A DNA stretch of 64,000 nt from Trifolium pratense (lineage: Eukaryota > Streptophyta > Magnoliopsida > Fabales > Fabaceae), in the NCBI RefSeq assembly GCF_020283565.1, contig NC_060064.1, positions 9,290,266-9,354,265 of the forward strand, written 5' to 3'. Shown piece after piece: positions 32,061 through 42,211 of this stretch. The notes under the pieces are model-generated. The model had not been told where the DNA came from and made no database searches. It saw only the letters and a program-made list of their open reading frames with translations. A program made the position numbers and the translations under genes. How positions within the stretch are numbered: the first letter of the stretch is position 1; each line of letters opens with the position of its first letter.

Positions 32061-33315
32061 AAAACAACAACACTCTCAACTCATATCAAAATCAATATCA
32101 ATCACCCTCTAAAACCACTATCATTAGCTCTTTTACTTTAATTTTGTTTAGAATGCTCGTATTTTAGAAGATTACATGAATATATATTTGTAAAATAGAG
32201 ATAACTTTTATCTTATAAATCAGTTTTATAAGGTTGAGTTAGATCAAACTCTCAACTTTAAGATAATATCCGAGTTTCCTTCACGATTGGTAGAACCGTC
32301 TACTTTTAGATTTTTGATCGGACTATCCACGACTATCCACCATTTATATTCGCATCCCAAATTCAATAGTGTGCTAACCACGATAGACCATGTTAAAAAA
32401 CATGACATTAATTGCAAGATGACCTAAATATATACTTATAAAATAGTCTTCCATTATGCACACTAGTTTTCAAAACTCAATTTCAAACACAACAAAATAA
32501 AACACTCCTTCTTTTAATATGCTTAATAATTTTATACCCTCTTTCCTATCTATAACAGAAAAGTTTAGTCAAATAAAATTAATGTATTTAGTCTAAATTA
32601 TAAACCAGATACAGTCAAATTTTTCTTATATATAAAATCGGAAGAGGAAATACTCTAATAATTTAAAAGGAAAGAAAGAGAGAGAAAGCATTAGTAGTTT
32701 GTTAGTGAGTGAAGTATAGTAGTAGTAGTAGTAGAAATGCAAATTAAAACAAGGCCATTGAATTCTGGTGCAAGTTACAGAACTTTAGCAACACCTGGAT
32801 ACAAAAATGAAGCAACAAGTTTCATCTATGTTCACAAACCATCCGTCAAACATTGTTTGGTCATACTCTAACCACCACCATCACCACCACACTAACCCCA
32901 ATGCAAAACTCAACTCATTTCAACTTAACTCTGGTTTACTCACTCCCCATTCACATACAGCCACATTCATCATAATCATACACATCACTAACTCTACCCA
33001 CATTATCATTAATTTCAAAACAAAAATCCAAAATTAAAGAGAACCAATGAATCAAGACATAACATTTGGTACATATACAACAAAATTCATACATATATAG
33101 CTTTAAGATCATATAAACCCATTACCCATAACCCATTTACAGCTAAGAACCTGTCAAGAAAAATGGAGTAGTAAAAGTAAAAGACAGCAAAGGGAGAGGA
33201 TGAGATAGGAGTGAATGCAATTTGCACAAATGTCATAAAAATCTTTACACAAAAAACCTTGTTACATTGTTGCTAAAAATAGAACCCAAAAAAAAAAAAA
33301 ATCTACTTTTTTTTC
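32061..33315 (+). other. Long region upstream of FUS3 with small ORF and repeats
   Basis: Contains a legume repeat with a TTTTATAAGGTTGAGTTAGA core (32215-32330) and a degraded MITE (about 32533-32650) resembling the array units at 16-17 kb. A (TAG)n tract (32714-32731) directly precedes an ATG at 32737 opening a 44-codon frame to 32871. That frame has no recognised domain; it would be a uORF if the FUS3 leader starts at the upstream TATA. A His-rich frame at 32807-33037 comes from a CAC repeat. Confidence 0.4.
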
Positions 33316-33320
33316 TTCAC

Positions 33321-33327
33321 TATATAC
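33321..33327 (+). promoter_or_regulatory. FUS3: Candidate proximal TATA box of FUS3
   Basis: TATATAC lies 154 bp upstream of ATG 33481. It is followed by CA-rich sequence (ACTACCACTCAAC) typical of plant transcript starts, which would give a leader of about 130 bases. Confidence 0.45.
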
Positions 33328-33480
33328 ACTACCACTCAACTAGCTCCACCATTGATCTGTGTTCTGTTTTAACACCAAAATCAAAACCCATTTCGTGATT
33401 GCCGAGCGTCGTTCATTTTTCATATCTTCTGCACAAACACTCAGAAAACAGAGAGAGAGAGAGAGAAAGTATCTATAGTA

Positions 33481-36400
33481 ATGATGATGGATGAGGGAGA
33501 AGGAAAGAAGAAAGTGGTGGTGAAAACCGAGGCGTGTGATATGATGGCAGGTGTTGAAGATGATGAAGTTGGATTTGTCAACGTGAAAGGAGACAATAAC
33601 AACAACAACAACAACAACAAGAAGAACAAGAAGATGATGATGATTAATGGGTCGGGTCAACGGATCCGAAATGATTATGGTTTTGTTACTGCTGCATTTG
33701 GAACTGTTCAAAGGAAGAAAAGGATGGCTAGACAAAGAAGATCTTCATCTTCTACAATTACCATTCATCTCAAGAATCTTCCTTCTACTGCTTCTACTAC
33801 TACTACTACTACTACCAGCTCGCACGTGCCAATTTCAACAATTCCTCCTCTTTTTCGCTATCTCCCTCCCGTACGTGTGAGTTTTTTATTTTTATTTTAT
33901 TTATTTATTTTCATTTTTTAGTCTAATATTTTAGATCTGTATTTTGCATCACCTGTCCTACCTGGATTTGCAAACTTGTTATCTTTTTGTTTATTTTTTT
34001 ATTTTTTAACTAATTAAATTCACAGACAACTGTGAGATCCTGTGTTTGAATATGAGGAAGACGTTCAATTAAAAATATTGATATTGTCAGTTGAGCTAAA
34101 TTATATGGACGGTAAACTTGTTTTCTTTACAATTTAATACTCGATCTGTTTTAAATTATAAGTAAAAGTTCCCAAAAATAGATCAAAGAAAACTAATATA
34201 GTTGGTTCAAAATTTAAACAAAACACATCAACTTTCTTGACAAATTTTGTCTTATAATTTGGATCGGAGAGAGAGTATGTGTTTTTAAAAATCTTCGGAA
34301 GAAGAACAAGATTTTCATGGTCGCGTGACCGTATAGACACAATTGAATTTGTAACAATAATTAAAAAATGGGAGGTGAAGGTATTGGGATGGGGTATTAT
34401 TTTTCTTTTGTAACATTTTTCTTTTGTTATTACTCAATTGTGTAGTAAACAAAGTTGTTGAACACAAGTCAAAACATTTTGATTTTCAAGCTTGTGTATG
34501 TCTTTGTATTGTACTTGTAATATAGTGGAGCTTTGTGTGTCAGATATTAAACATGTATAAAAATGGAAAAAAGTAGAGGCTTTTAACTCATTGCTAGATG
34601 GAGCAGAATCTATGTCGGTACGGAATTTACCTCGTGGATCCGTGGGCAATGACCAAAACAATGTTCCTTCATTCATAGTAACGTTTATTTTTGGTAACAG
34701 TACTAATATAATAATGTTAGTTAGTACTATTCATAGGTGTTTGTACGATGCATATGTAGAAGTAGTAATGTTTATAGACTTTCTTTGTAACCTTGTCTTT
34801 TTGGTTTGACTAGATCATGTTTCTGTTACTTGTTGAATTATAAAAGTCGATTTTATACATTTAACAATCACTACAAAATGTGATCTCGATCGTTGATATA
34901 GATCAGACAAATGTGATTTCGAATTCTCATTTTGTAAACAATCGAATGTGAGTTGTTTGATCTTTATCCGTTAACTTCGATCAAACAGACTGAGTGATCA
35001 CAAGAGCTATTGACTATACTATTACATTTATGTTAGTCAATGTCTAGTCCTTGGAACATGAAAATTTCTACTTTTGGTTCCCTAAATCTTTGGTGGTAAA
35101 TTGGGCTTTACATTTGGGAATTTGTGTATTTCAAGATAGCCATAACATAAGGCATGCTAGACAAAGCTTTGGACACTCTGCCTTCATAAGTCTTACTTAC
35201 TGTATTAGTTAGACAAAAATTGTACTATGTTTGACATATTTTATATTAGTTTGTCCTAACTTTTTGAGGCACGGCCTTACAATTTTCATTCTGTTTTAGG
35301 AAATTGATCATAGGAGGTTGAGATTCCTTTTCCAAAAGGAGTTGAAGAACAGTGATGTTAGCTCCCTTAGGAGAATGGTATTGCCAAAGGTTTGTTTGGT
35401 CTTTGCTTAAAGACTTAATTCCTATGTAGCTTCATCTATAAAATATTGTCTCAATGATTAACTAGATTTATAAAACATCATAATCCAATAATAAATTTAT
35501 TATAATGCAGAAAGCAGCAGAGGCTTTCCTTCCTGCCCTCGAGTCGAAGGAAGGAATTCTTATCAGCATGGATGATATAGATGGTCTTCATGTATGGAGT
35601 TTCAAGTACAGGTCTGCTATCTCTATACATTGTTGTTGGTTAATTGTCATGGCCAAAAAATAAAATCAAAATGAAATTGAATACGATTATGGTAGTTTGC
35701 AATTACATTCGGAACTATATTCCCTATACAGTCACACCCTTAGAATTCGCATATCTTACCCATGTAGATAAAGAATGATTGACTCATATTTGAAATTGTA
35801 TTTAAAGTCAATTTGACAAATTACGAGTCATCTGATCTTTATCTAAATACTGAGATTCTGTGACACGTTTTTCTCCTTATTGCGTTACAATCTTTTAAGA
35901 TGAGAAAGATTGATATTGGTTGAATATATTTTTCAAATTTTAGATTATTTTAAATTGACTTGTACTAACGATTCAAATTTATAGGTGATTACATTTTTAT
36001 TTGAATAATGCAGGTTTTGGCCTAACAATAATAGTCGGATGTATGTACTTGAAAACACCGGTATGTTAAATTTACTTAAACTACTTATCTAATTTCCATT
36101 CTGAGAGTTAAATTTTGCTTAAAAAATATATTAGTTCGTTAAATATTTCAGGAGACTTTGTTAGCACACACGGTCTACGATTTGGAGATTCCATCATGGT
36201 TTACCAAGATAATCAAACTCACAATTATGTATGTGCATAACAAGTTAAATTTCTTTCGCGTCAAAAAAAAAAAAAGTTAAATTTCTTTCTCAATTCTAAA
36301 ATCTCATTAAGCTGTTTTTTAACCATGTTTTTGTTTTATGCCCTATGCATTACTAAAGGTAATTCAAGCAAAGAAAGCTTGTGATCAAGATGAGTATATG

Positions 36401-36643
36401 GAAGGAACTAGTGATACAATGAATGACATCTTCATTGATGATTATGAGGTGAACCAGAGTTGCTTTGATGTAGCTTATCCTACAATGAATGATACAACAA
36501 GCATGTCATTTATATATGACACAACAATCTCAAATGACTCACCACTTGATTTTTTGGGTGGATCAATGACAAATTACTCAAGGATTGGATCAGTTGAAAC
36601 CTTTGGCTCTGTTGAGAATTTGTCACTTGATGACTTCTATTGA
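33481..36643 (+). CDS. FUS3: B3-domain transcription factor FUSCA3
   Basis: Six exons: 33481-33870, 35300-35389, 35511-35611, 36014-36060, 36152-36228, 36359-36643 (329 aa); all GT-AG and frame-consistent. Exon 1 encodes an acidic start, Asn8 and Thr7 runs from trinucleotide repeats, and a basic KKRMARQRRSSSS patch. The B3 DNA-binding domain (about residues 131-240) opens RRLRFLFQKELKNSDVSSLRRM and includes LPKKAAEAFLPALE, HVWSFKYRFWPNNNSRMYVL and MVYQDNQTHNYVIQAKKA, diagnostic of FUS3 and not of LEC2/ABI3. The C-terminus (DSPLDFLGG, FGSVENLSLDDFY) is also FUS3-specific. FUS3 is a nuclear regulator of seed maturation that binds RY elements. Intron 1 is 1.4 kb and carries a Stowaway MITE. It is slightly longer than Arabidopsis FUS3, mostly from N-terminal repeats. 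Confidence 0.97.
34140..34275. mobile_element. Stowaway-type MITE in FUS3 intron 1
   Basis: Inverted ends CTCGATCTGTTTTAAATTATAA and CTCTCTCTCCGATCCAAATT, with TA on both sides (34138-34139 and 34276-34277). 136 bp. Confidence 0.75.
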
Positions 36644-37010
36644 GAGGTCATTGCTATATGTGAAGGGCACTAACATTGTACCAAAACTCTAGGAAGGTGG
36701 GTTTGTCCATTTTGGTACTAAAGAAACATCAAAGTGGTGTGTGTGTATGTCTGTTTTTTTTTTTTTTTTGTTCTTTTTGTGTTTGTCATGACAATGAGAG
36801 GATCTGTGTAAAATAAAAGAGTAGTCAGTGGACATGTTTTTGTGTTCCTCTCTCTTGAACAAAGTTGGGACTGCTCTACGATGTATTGTTTATAATTTTT
36901 GGTGGATAACATCTACATAAATTATTTTGAATGTTCCATTATAGATCGTTTAATTAATATCATATGCAAAGTAAATTGTGTATATAGAAAGGAATAACAC
37001 TAAAATTATA
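36644..37010 (+). other. FUS3 3' flank
   Basis: Presumed 3' UTR with a T/G-rich stretch near 36740-36785 and an AATAAA-like AAAATAAAAG near 36811. No other gene. Confidence 0.4.
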
Positions 37011-37140
37011 CTCCCTCCATCTTTTTATATTATTACATACGAAGAAAATGTAGATGAACAACAAGTTACGCTGCTAAATCTTTTTATATTTAAAGACAAT
37101 TTTCTTTTGAAAAGGTTCCCATAATTAGGGACGGAGGGAG
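37011..37140. mobile_element. Stowaway-type MITE
   Basis: CTCCCTCCATC at the left and GGGACGGAGGGAG at the right, with TA duplications (37009-37010 and 37141-37142). 130 bp. Confidence 0.85.
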
Positions 37141-37351
37141 TATTCGATAAGAAAAATGATGTTTGGACAATAAAATTTTATCGTCAAATTTGTTTTTTGA
37201 GGTAAATTGAATTTTTTTTTTTGTGTGCGTAATTTTAAAATATGTATAAGTGTTAAAAAAAACAAAGTACGAAAGAGATAGAGACAAAAATATACATTGT
37301 CAAATATGTTAGTTTTTCCATATAAAAAAAAAATGTTAGTTTTTTTTTTTT

Positions 37352-38125
37352 TTTTATGTTCAAATTGTCTCGCCGTATCATACTTTTGCAAATGAGATTC
37401 ATAAAATTCGGCAACTCATAGGCAGGGGTGTCTCCGGATTTTAGGAGGCTCTGTGCAAAATATAAAAGTGGTCCTTAGTATAAAAAAGTTTAATTTTAAA
37501 AAAAAACCGTCGATTTAAATTGCGTATAATATAAAAAAATCATTTTTATTCTTGTAAACATATAGATTATCAATATTAAACCAATTGCATTAAATCAAAT
37601 GGGATAAGAAATACAAAATAATTATTTTTGTATATAATGTCAAAAAGGAACCTCCTAATCTAAGGTTTAATTTTATGTAAAGATTAAAATGGATTAAAAC
37701 TATATTTACGAGTAAAGATAACTAATCCATTGATACTCATATGATATTACATGAACATTAACAATACATAACTATTAGTTTAGGGCCTAAAAATTAATCT
37801 ATTAATATACATCTGATATTTTACAGGTAAAAATAATATATAAGTAATATTATAAGACCTCAAATTTTGAGTTGGGACCCTCAAAATTTTGAGGCCCGAT
37901 GCCGTCGCACACCTCGCACATGTGTGCAAGCCGCCACTGCTCATAGGTAGTGCTTGGAATGTGTCGATTGATCACACTCTTCGGGAGGGAAATACATCTC
38001 CTAAGTTCTTGGTCAAGTTGGGAACTTCGTCAAAGTCTTCTCTCGTGATATTTGAAGCTCCACCTTCTGACATGTCTAGCTTACTCAATGTTGATGTTGG
38101 GGGCGTGATGTTTGTTAAGGACTAG
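37352..38125 (+). pseudogene. LINE RNase H tail, split by a hAT element
   Basis: The left part (37352-37422) reads ...YHTFANEIHKIRQLI and the right part (37948-38125) continues SAWNVSIDHTLREGN, then FLVKLG and ending in VKD. The frame is continuous once the 517-bp element and one duplication copy are ignored. This is the C-terminal end of a plant non-LTR RNase H domain (HTLREGN is diagnostic). Its own 5' end is truncated next to a poly-T run. A T-rich 3' tail follows the stop. Confidence 0.85.
37423..37939. mobile_element. Non-autonomous hAT element (517 bp)
   Basis: A perfect 8-bp duplication CTCATAGG flanks it (37415-37422 and 37940-37947). The ends are CAGGGGTGTC and, inverted, CAGTGGCGGC. 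Subterminal GGAGGCTCTGTGC / GAGGCCCGATGCC match the layout of the larger hAT at 13671-14867. The interior is AT-rich and non-coding. Confidence 0.93.
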
Positions 38126-38395
38126 TGTTTGTTTTGTTTTCTCCTCTTTTTGTTTTTTTCTTCTTCTTTTCTTTCTCTCTTGAAAATAATTTTGTATCTG
38201 CATTTATTTCAATACCTTAATTATCACCTTTATGGATATGATTCATTGATTTGTCTTTAAGATCTCTATTATTATGACAGTAGTTATCAATATAATTCAC
38301 TAATGTAATGTATGTTTTATATCACAATGGATAGGTTAGAATCACGATGATCCCACTGTGGTTTTGACAAATCCACCATGATGCTAAACATAAGC
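38126..38395. other. Intergenic, T-rich then nondescript
   Basis: LINE 3' tail followed by sequence with no recognised feature. Confidence 0.4.
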
Positions 38396-38866
38396 GTAAT
38401 CAAATTGCAACTTCATACAAATTATAATCGTCAATGGGGGACTAAGTTGTCCATATTTCTCAATTAGATCTCCCTACATCTTATCTAGAATTAAACGTTC
38501 AATCACAAATCTTTGTTTCCATCTCAGTCAAGTCGCAAAACTCATACACAAACTATTTTTCTTTCATATATCAAAGCTAATGGTAAAAAATGTCTCCTTT
38601 CTCTATATTTTGTGATTGTTACCAAGCATAGGTGTAATCAAGTTGCAACTTCGTACAGATTATAATCGTCAATAGGGGGACTAAGTTGTACCTAATTCTC
38701 AATTAGATCTTCCTACATCTTATTTATAATTAAACATTCAACCACAAATTTTTATTTCCAACTTCGTCAAGTGATTAAACTCTTTTTTTTTTTATAATAT
38801 ATATCAAACTTAATGGTCAAATGTCTCATTTCTTTATATTTTGTGATTAGGGTGCTTTTATCTTTG
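38396..38866. repeat. 238-bp tandem duplication
   Basis: GTAATCAAATTGCAACTTC at 38396 recurs as GTAATCAAGTTGCAACTTC at 38634. Similarity continues through GACTAAGTTGT, TCAATTAGATC, TATCAAA and TATATTTTGTGATT. The copies have diverged and the second is slightly shorter. Confidence 0.85.
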
Positions 38867-39191
38867 ATCTTCTAAAATTTATGTCAAAAATTGTGTTGTT
38901 TTACTTACAATAAACACTTATTTTGTTTTAGTGAAAAAAATGAGTGTTTGTGAATTTAAATATCCCTCAAAGATTAATCATTGCTAACAGTACTGAAATT
39001 TTTTATATAAATATCATGATAACAAAAAAAAATCTTCAATTTTTATCTCTGAAATATAACTCGATTGATACGTAGTTACATATTATTGAAGGAGCGACTA
39101 AACTACTTGATACAAAAATATTCCTCAATTTTTTACCATCTCAACAACACTCATATCTAATCCCGTGATTTTTTTTATCATCTTAGCCACA

Positions 39192-39430
39192 CACTACAAG
39201 AAAATCCCCATTTTCTGACCGCTTTTGGCCCCGCAAAGTAGGAAAAAGGCCACAAAGTTAAAAATGTGACGAATTTACCGACGGCCATGATCGGTCGCAA
39301 AAATGTTCGCTGGTAACACTTACCGGCGGCCTGGACCGCCACAAAGTAAAGACGTAGTCTGACACGCCTTTTGAACACTTACTGATGGTCATGGGCGCCG
39401 CAAAGTAAAGAGACAATCTGACACGCTTTT
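39192..39430 (+). mobile_element. Solo CACTA terminus
   Basis: CACTACAAGAAAATCCCC is a canonical plant CACTA-element end. It is followed by subterminal repeats of the GCGGCC...CCGCAAAGTAAAGA and CTGACACGC types, repeated two to three times. No matching opposite end was found, so it is a truncated element. Confidence 0.7.
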
Positions 39431-39447
39431 TGACGAAATGATACTAT

Positions 39448-39652
39448 GGTATCGTTTGGCCCGACTTTATTTCCTCTTATTTAGAGCTTATGCACACAAC
39501 TTATGCAATTTTTATATATTATTATAAGTTTGTCAAGGTAGTTTATGATAAAATAGCTTATAAAATTACAATTTTCACTAGTGTGAACTTATAAAATAAT
39601 ATAAAACTTAATTTATATTGCATAAGCTAAAAAAAAACTAGGCCAAACGAAC
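39448..39652. mobile_element. MITE, CGTTTGGCC family
   Basis: Ends GGTATCGTTTGGCC and, inverted, GGGTTCGTTTGGCC. The core (TTTGTCAAGGTAGTTTATGATA) is the reverse complement of that in the MITE at 16077-16290. It abuts the CACTA fragment. Confidence 0.75.
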
Positions 39653-39727
39653 CCTATGTTATTTTTCCCACAATGTTGGACTACTTTTTAATTGACTAGT
39701 CCGAAATTGAACTCGGTTCTTTTACAT

Positions 39728-39757
39728 GGGTGGGGGGGTGGGGGGAGGGGTGGGGAG
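39728..39757. repeat. G-rich tract, potential quadruplex
   Basis: Runs of seven, six, four and four G separated by single T or A bases on the + strand, in otherwise AT-rich DNA. Confidence 0.7.
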
Positions 39758-40164
39758 TAGTGTCACTTTGGTTTTCTTTTTTGTTATGACGAAAGTAGTG
39801 TCACTTTGGTGTAGTCTGACTATCCCATTTTTAAAAAATTATCTAATCTTTTTATTATGATAGTGTATTTTTATAGGAAATAATATTTAACTACTCTGAT
39901 AAAGTAGATTTTGATGCCCCAGCCCAAACAAGTCAATTTGTGAAAAATTAGTAAAAATAAAAAAGACAAAAAATTATTACTTGATAAATAAATTTATTCT
40001 TCTTGTTTTGATGTTTTCAATTTCATTCTCTAGTAACTACTCAAATAACTTTGTCAACAACAAAAATTGTCAAGACAAAATTCATAAGAGTTTATTTTAA
40101 TTTATTTTTTTAATATTTAGCCCTCTCATAAGATTTAGGCTATCTTTTTTTATATTTTGCTTTT

Positions 40165-41790
40165 ATTGTGGATCACATCAATAACACGTTGGATGGTTGG
40201 AAGACTAATCTTCTCAATCGTGCAGAAAGGGTTACTTTGGCTCAATCAGTTGTATCTGCTCTTTTCAATATGTGGATCCTTCGAGGGATGTGCGATAAAA
40301 TTGATGCTTCTATGACACAATTCATTTGGGGAAGGAAGCACTGTCATTGGGTGAATTGGAAGACCGTTGCTCAACCAAAGTCTAGAGGAGCCCTCGATAT
40401 TCGAACTGCTCGAGCTTTAAACAGTTCTATTCTTGGAAAACATGTTTGGGAATTGCTCCACGATCCTAATAAATCTTTGGTCAATCTCTTATCCTTAAAG
40501 TACCTCAATGAGATTTCTATTTTGGAGGCTTCTTAATCTCCTGGTTTGTACATCTTGTGTTTGGAAGGCTATCACCAAGATGGTTGATGCTATAAAAGAG
40601 GATTATCTTTGTAATTTTGTTCCTTATGTCTACATTAGTGAATCTAATTTGCGGTTGAAGGATATTTATTCTCAAGGTTGTTAGTATTTTTCTCACTTTA
40701 CAACTCAGATACCTCTCAATATTCAACTCCATATCCAAAGCATCTTCATTGACGAATCATGTTAGGATATCAAGAGTTAGCCTCTTTCATCCTCAAGTAT
40801 TTATTCTACTAAAAGTGGGTGTCGATGGTTGACTTCATATAATTTTCATTTTGCGGGTACAACTAATCATGAGACTTGGCAATGAATGTAGAATATTAAA
40901 CTTTAAGCACTTTATCTGGTTGTTTATGCATGATAGTCTTCCTACTAATGTTCTTCGGGTTTCTAGACATTTATCTTTAGACTCTTCTTGCAAAAGATGT
41001 GGAGCTAGTCACAAAACGTTGCTCCACACCTTTAGAGATTAACCCGGACTCTCTGGTGATTTGGGATATGCTTTAATGTTCAACAAGGATGCTACCTTCA
41101 ATTGTCTTGATCTCCCTTTTTGGTTCAAATATCATGCTCTGACTCCTAATGGTATTATCTTCATTATAGCCTGATGGATCTTATGGAAGTCTCGAAATGA
41201 TAAAGTTTTCAATGGTAATGATTGGTTGAATTGGAATTGCCTTTAGCAATATTTTCTCTTCACTATGATGTGTTGCATCTCCTCTATCCTTTCTAAGAAA
41301 AACATTTACAAACCTAGCAGACACGTAACTTAGCCTCCTTCTTTAGATAGTATCATCAAAGTCAATGTTGATGACAACTCTCTATCTAACCCAGGGAGAT
41401 CATGTTTTGGTGGTCTTATGATGAATAATAATGGAGTGGTCATTGGGTTTTCTGGTTTCCGTGGTATCACTACTTGTTTGGTTGACAAAATTATATGTCA
41501 TTCATCATGGCCTTCGTATGACTTACAATGTTGGTCACAAGAATATTATTATCGAGTCAGATTCTCTGGAGTTTCTTAATTTAATCATGTTAGAGGCTCA
41601 ACCCACTTCATCCTTATGCTATGTTGATTAGTTGGATTTCTCAACTTCGTCGTCAAAATTGGTTGTTTCTCTCGTACAATGAATTCCTTATTGCCTAGCT
41701 AAGCACGATGTCTCATACGAGGATGCTCTCAAAGGTATGAACGGTGTGCCCCTCTCAACTACATCTTGTGTGACCTATTAACAAAGTGGC
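40165..41790 (+). pseudogene. Decayed LINE: RT C-terminus, zinc-binding domain and RNase H
   Basis: In order: DGWKTNLLNRAERVTLAQSV, FIWGRKHCHWVNWKTVAQPK, LDIRTARALNSSILGKHVWE (40180-40535), the end of a non-LTR reverse transcriptase; then FIWLFMHDSLPTNV and CKRCGASHKTLLHTFRD (about 40915-41040), the zf-RVT domain; then NVDDNSLSNPGRSCFGGLMM (about 41360 on), an RNase H opening. Frameshifts and stops separate the blocks, and the catalytic RT half is absent. Confidence 0.85.
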
Positions 41791-42211
41791 TAATCAATAT
41801 GCGCCAAGTGTCTTGTGTGGACCCCTTCTAAGGCATTCCAAAACAATTGTCTAGTTTTATGATTGCTAGTTTATGCAAATAGCTGGTTTATGCAAATAAT
41901 TGGCTGCATGTGTTGCTTCCAATGATATCATTCCATGTGTAACATGTGGATGCCAATTGAGTTGCTCGCTTAATTTATTTATTTTTCCTTTTTTCTCCTT
42001 GATTTTTTTTTTTGTATTTTTCAAAAAAATATAATATTATTTTTTTTTTGTAGAAAATGGATATTTGGTTGGAAAAAGAAAAAACGAAATAAAAAATGTG
42101 ATGTGATACATGTTACATGTAAACTACTATTATCCGAAGTTGGGGCATTGAGGTGTATTATGTAGTGTGATAATAATCATCATTTCAGAGAGAAACAGAG
42201 AGAAAGGTAAA
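41791..42211 (+). promoter_or_regulatory. VHA-C upstream region
   Basis: AT-rich sequence with no clear TATA box. The leader CAGAGAGAAACAGAGAGAAAG just before ATG 42212 is typical of housekeeping plant transcripts. Confidence 0.4.

Noticed and set aside
32807..33037. His-rich 76-codon ORF upstream of FUS3
   Set aside because: Driven by CAC/CAT repeats, no recognised domain and no splice context. Kept only as part of the upstream region.
33340..33735. 131-codon ORF antisense to FUS3 exon 1
   Set aside because: Created by the complement of the AAC and ATG repeats in the FUS3 exon; Val/Ser/His-rich with no domain.
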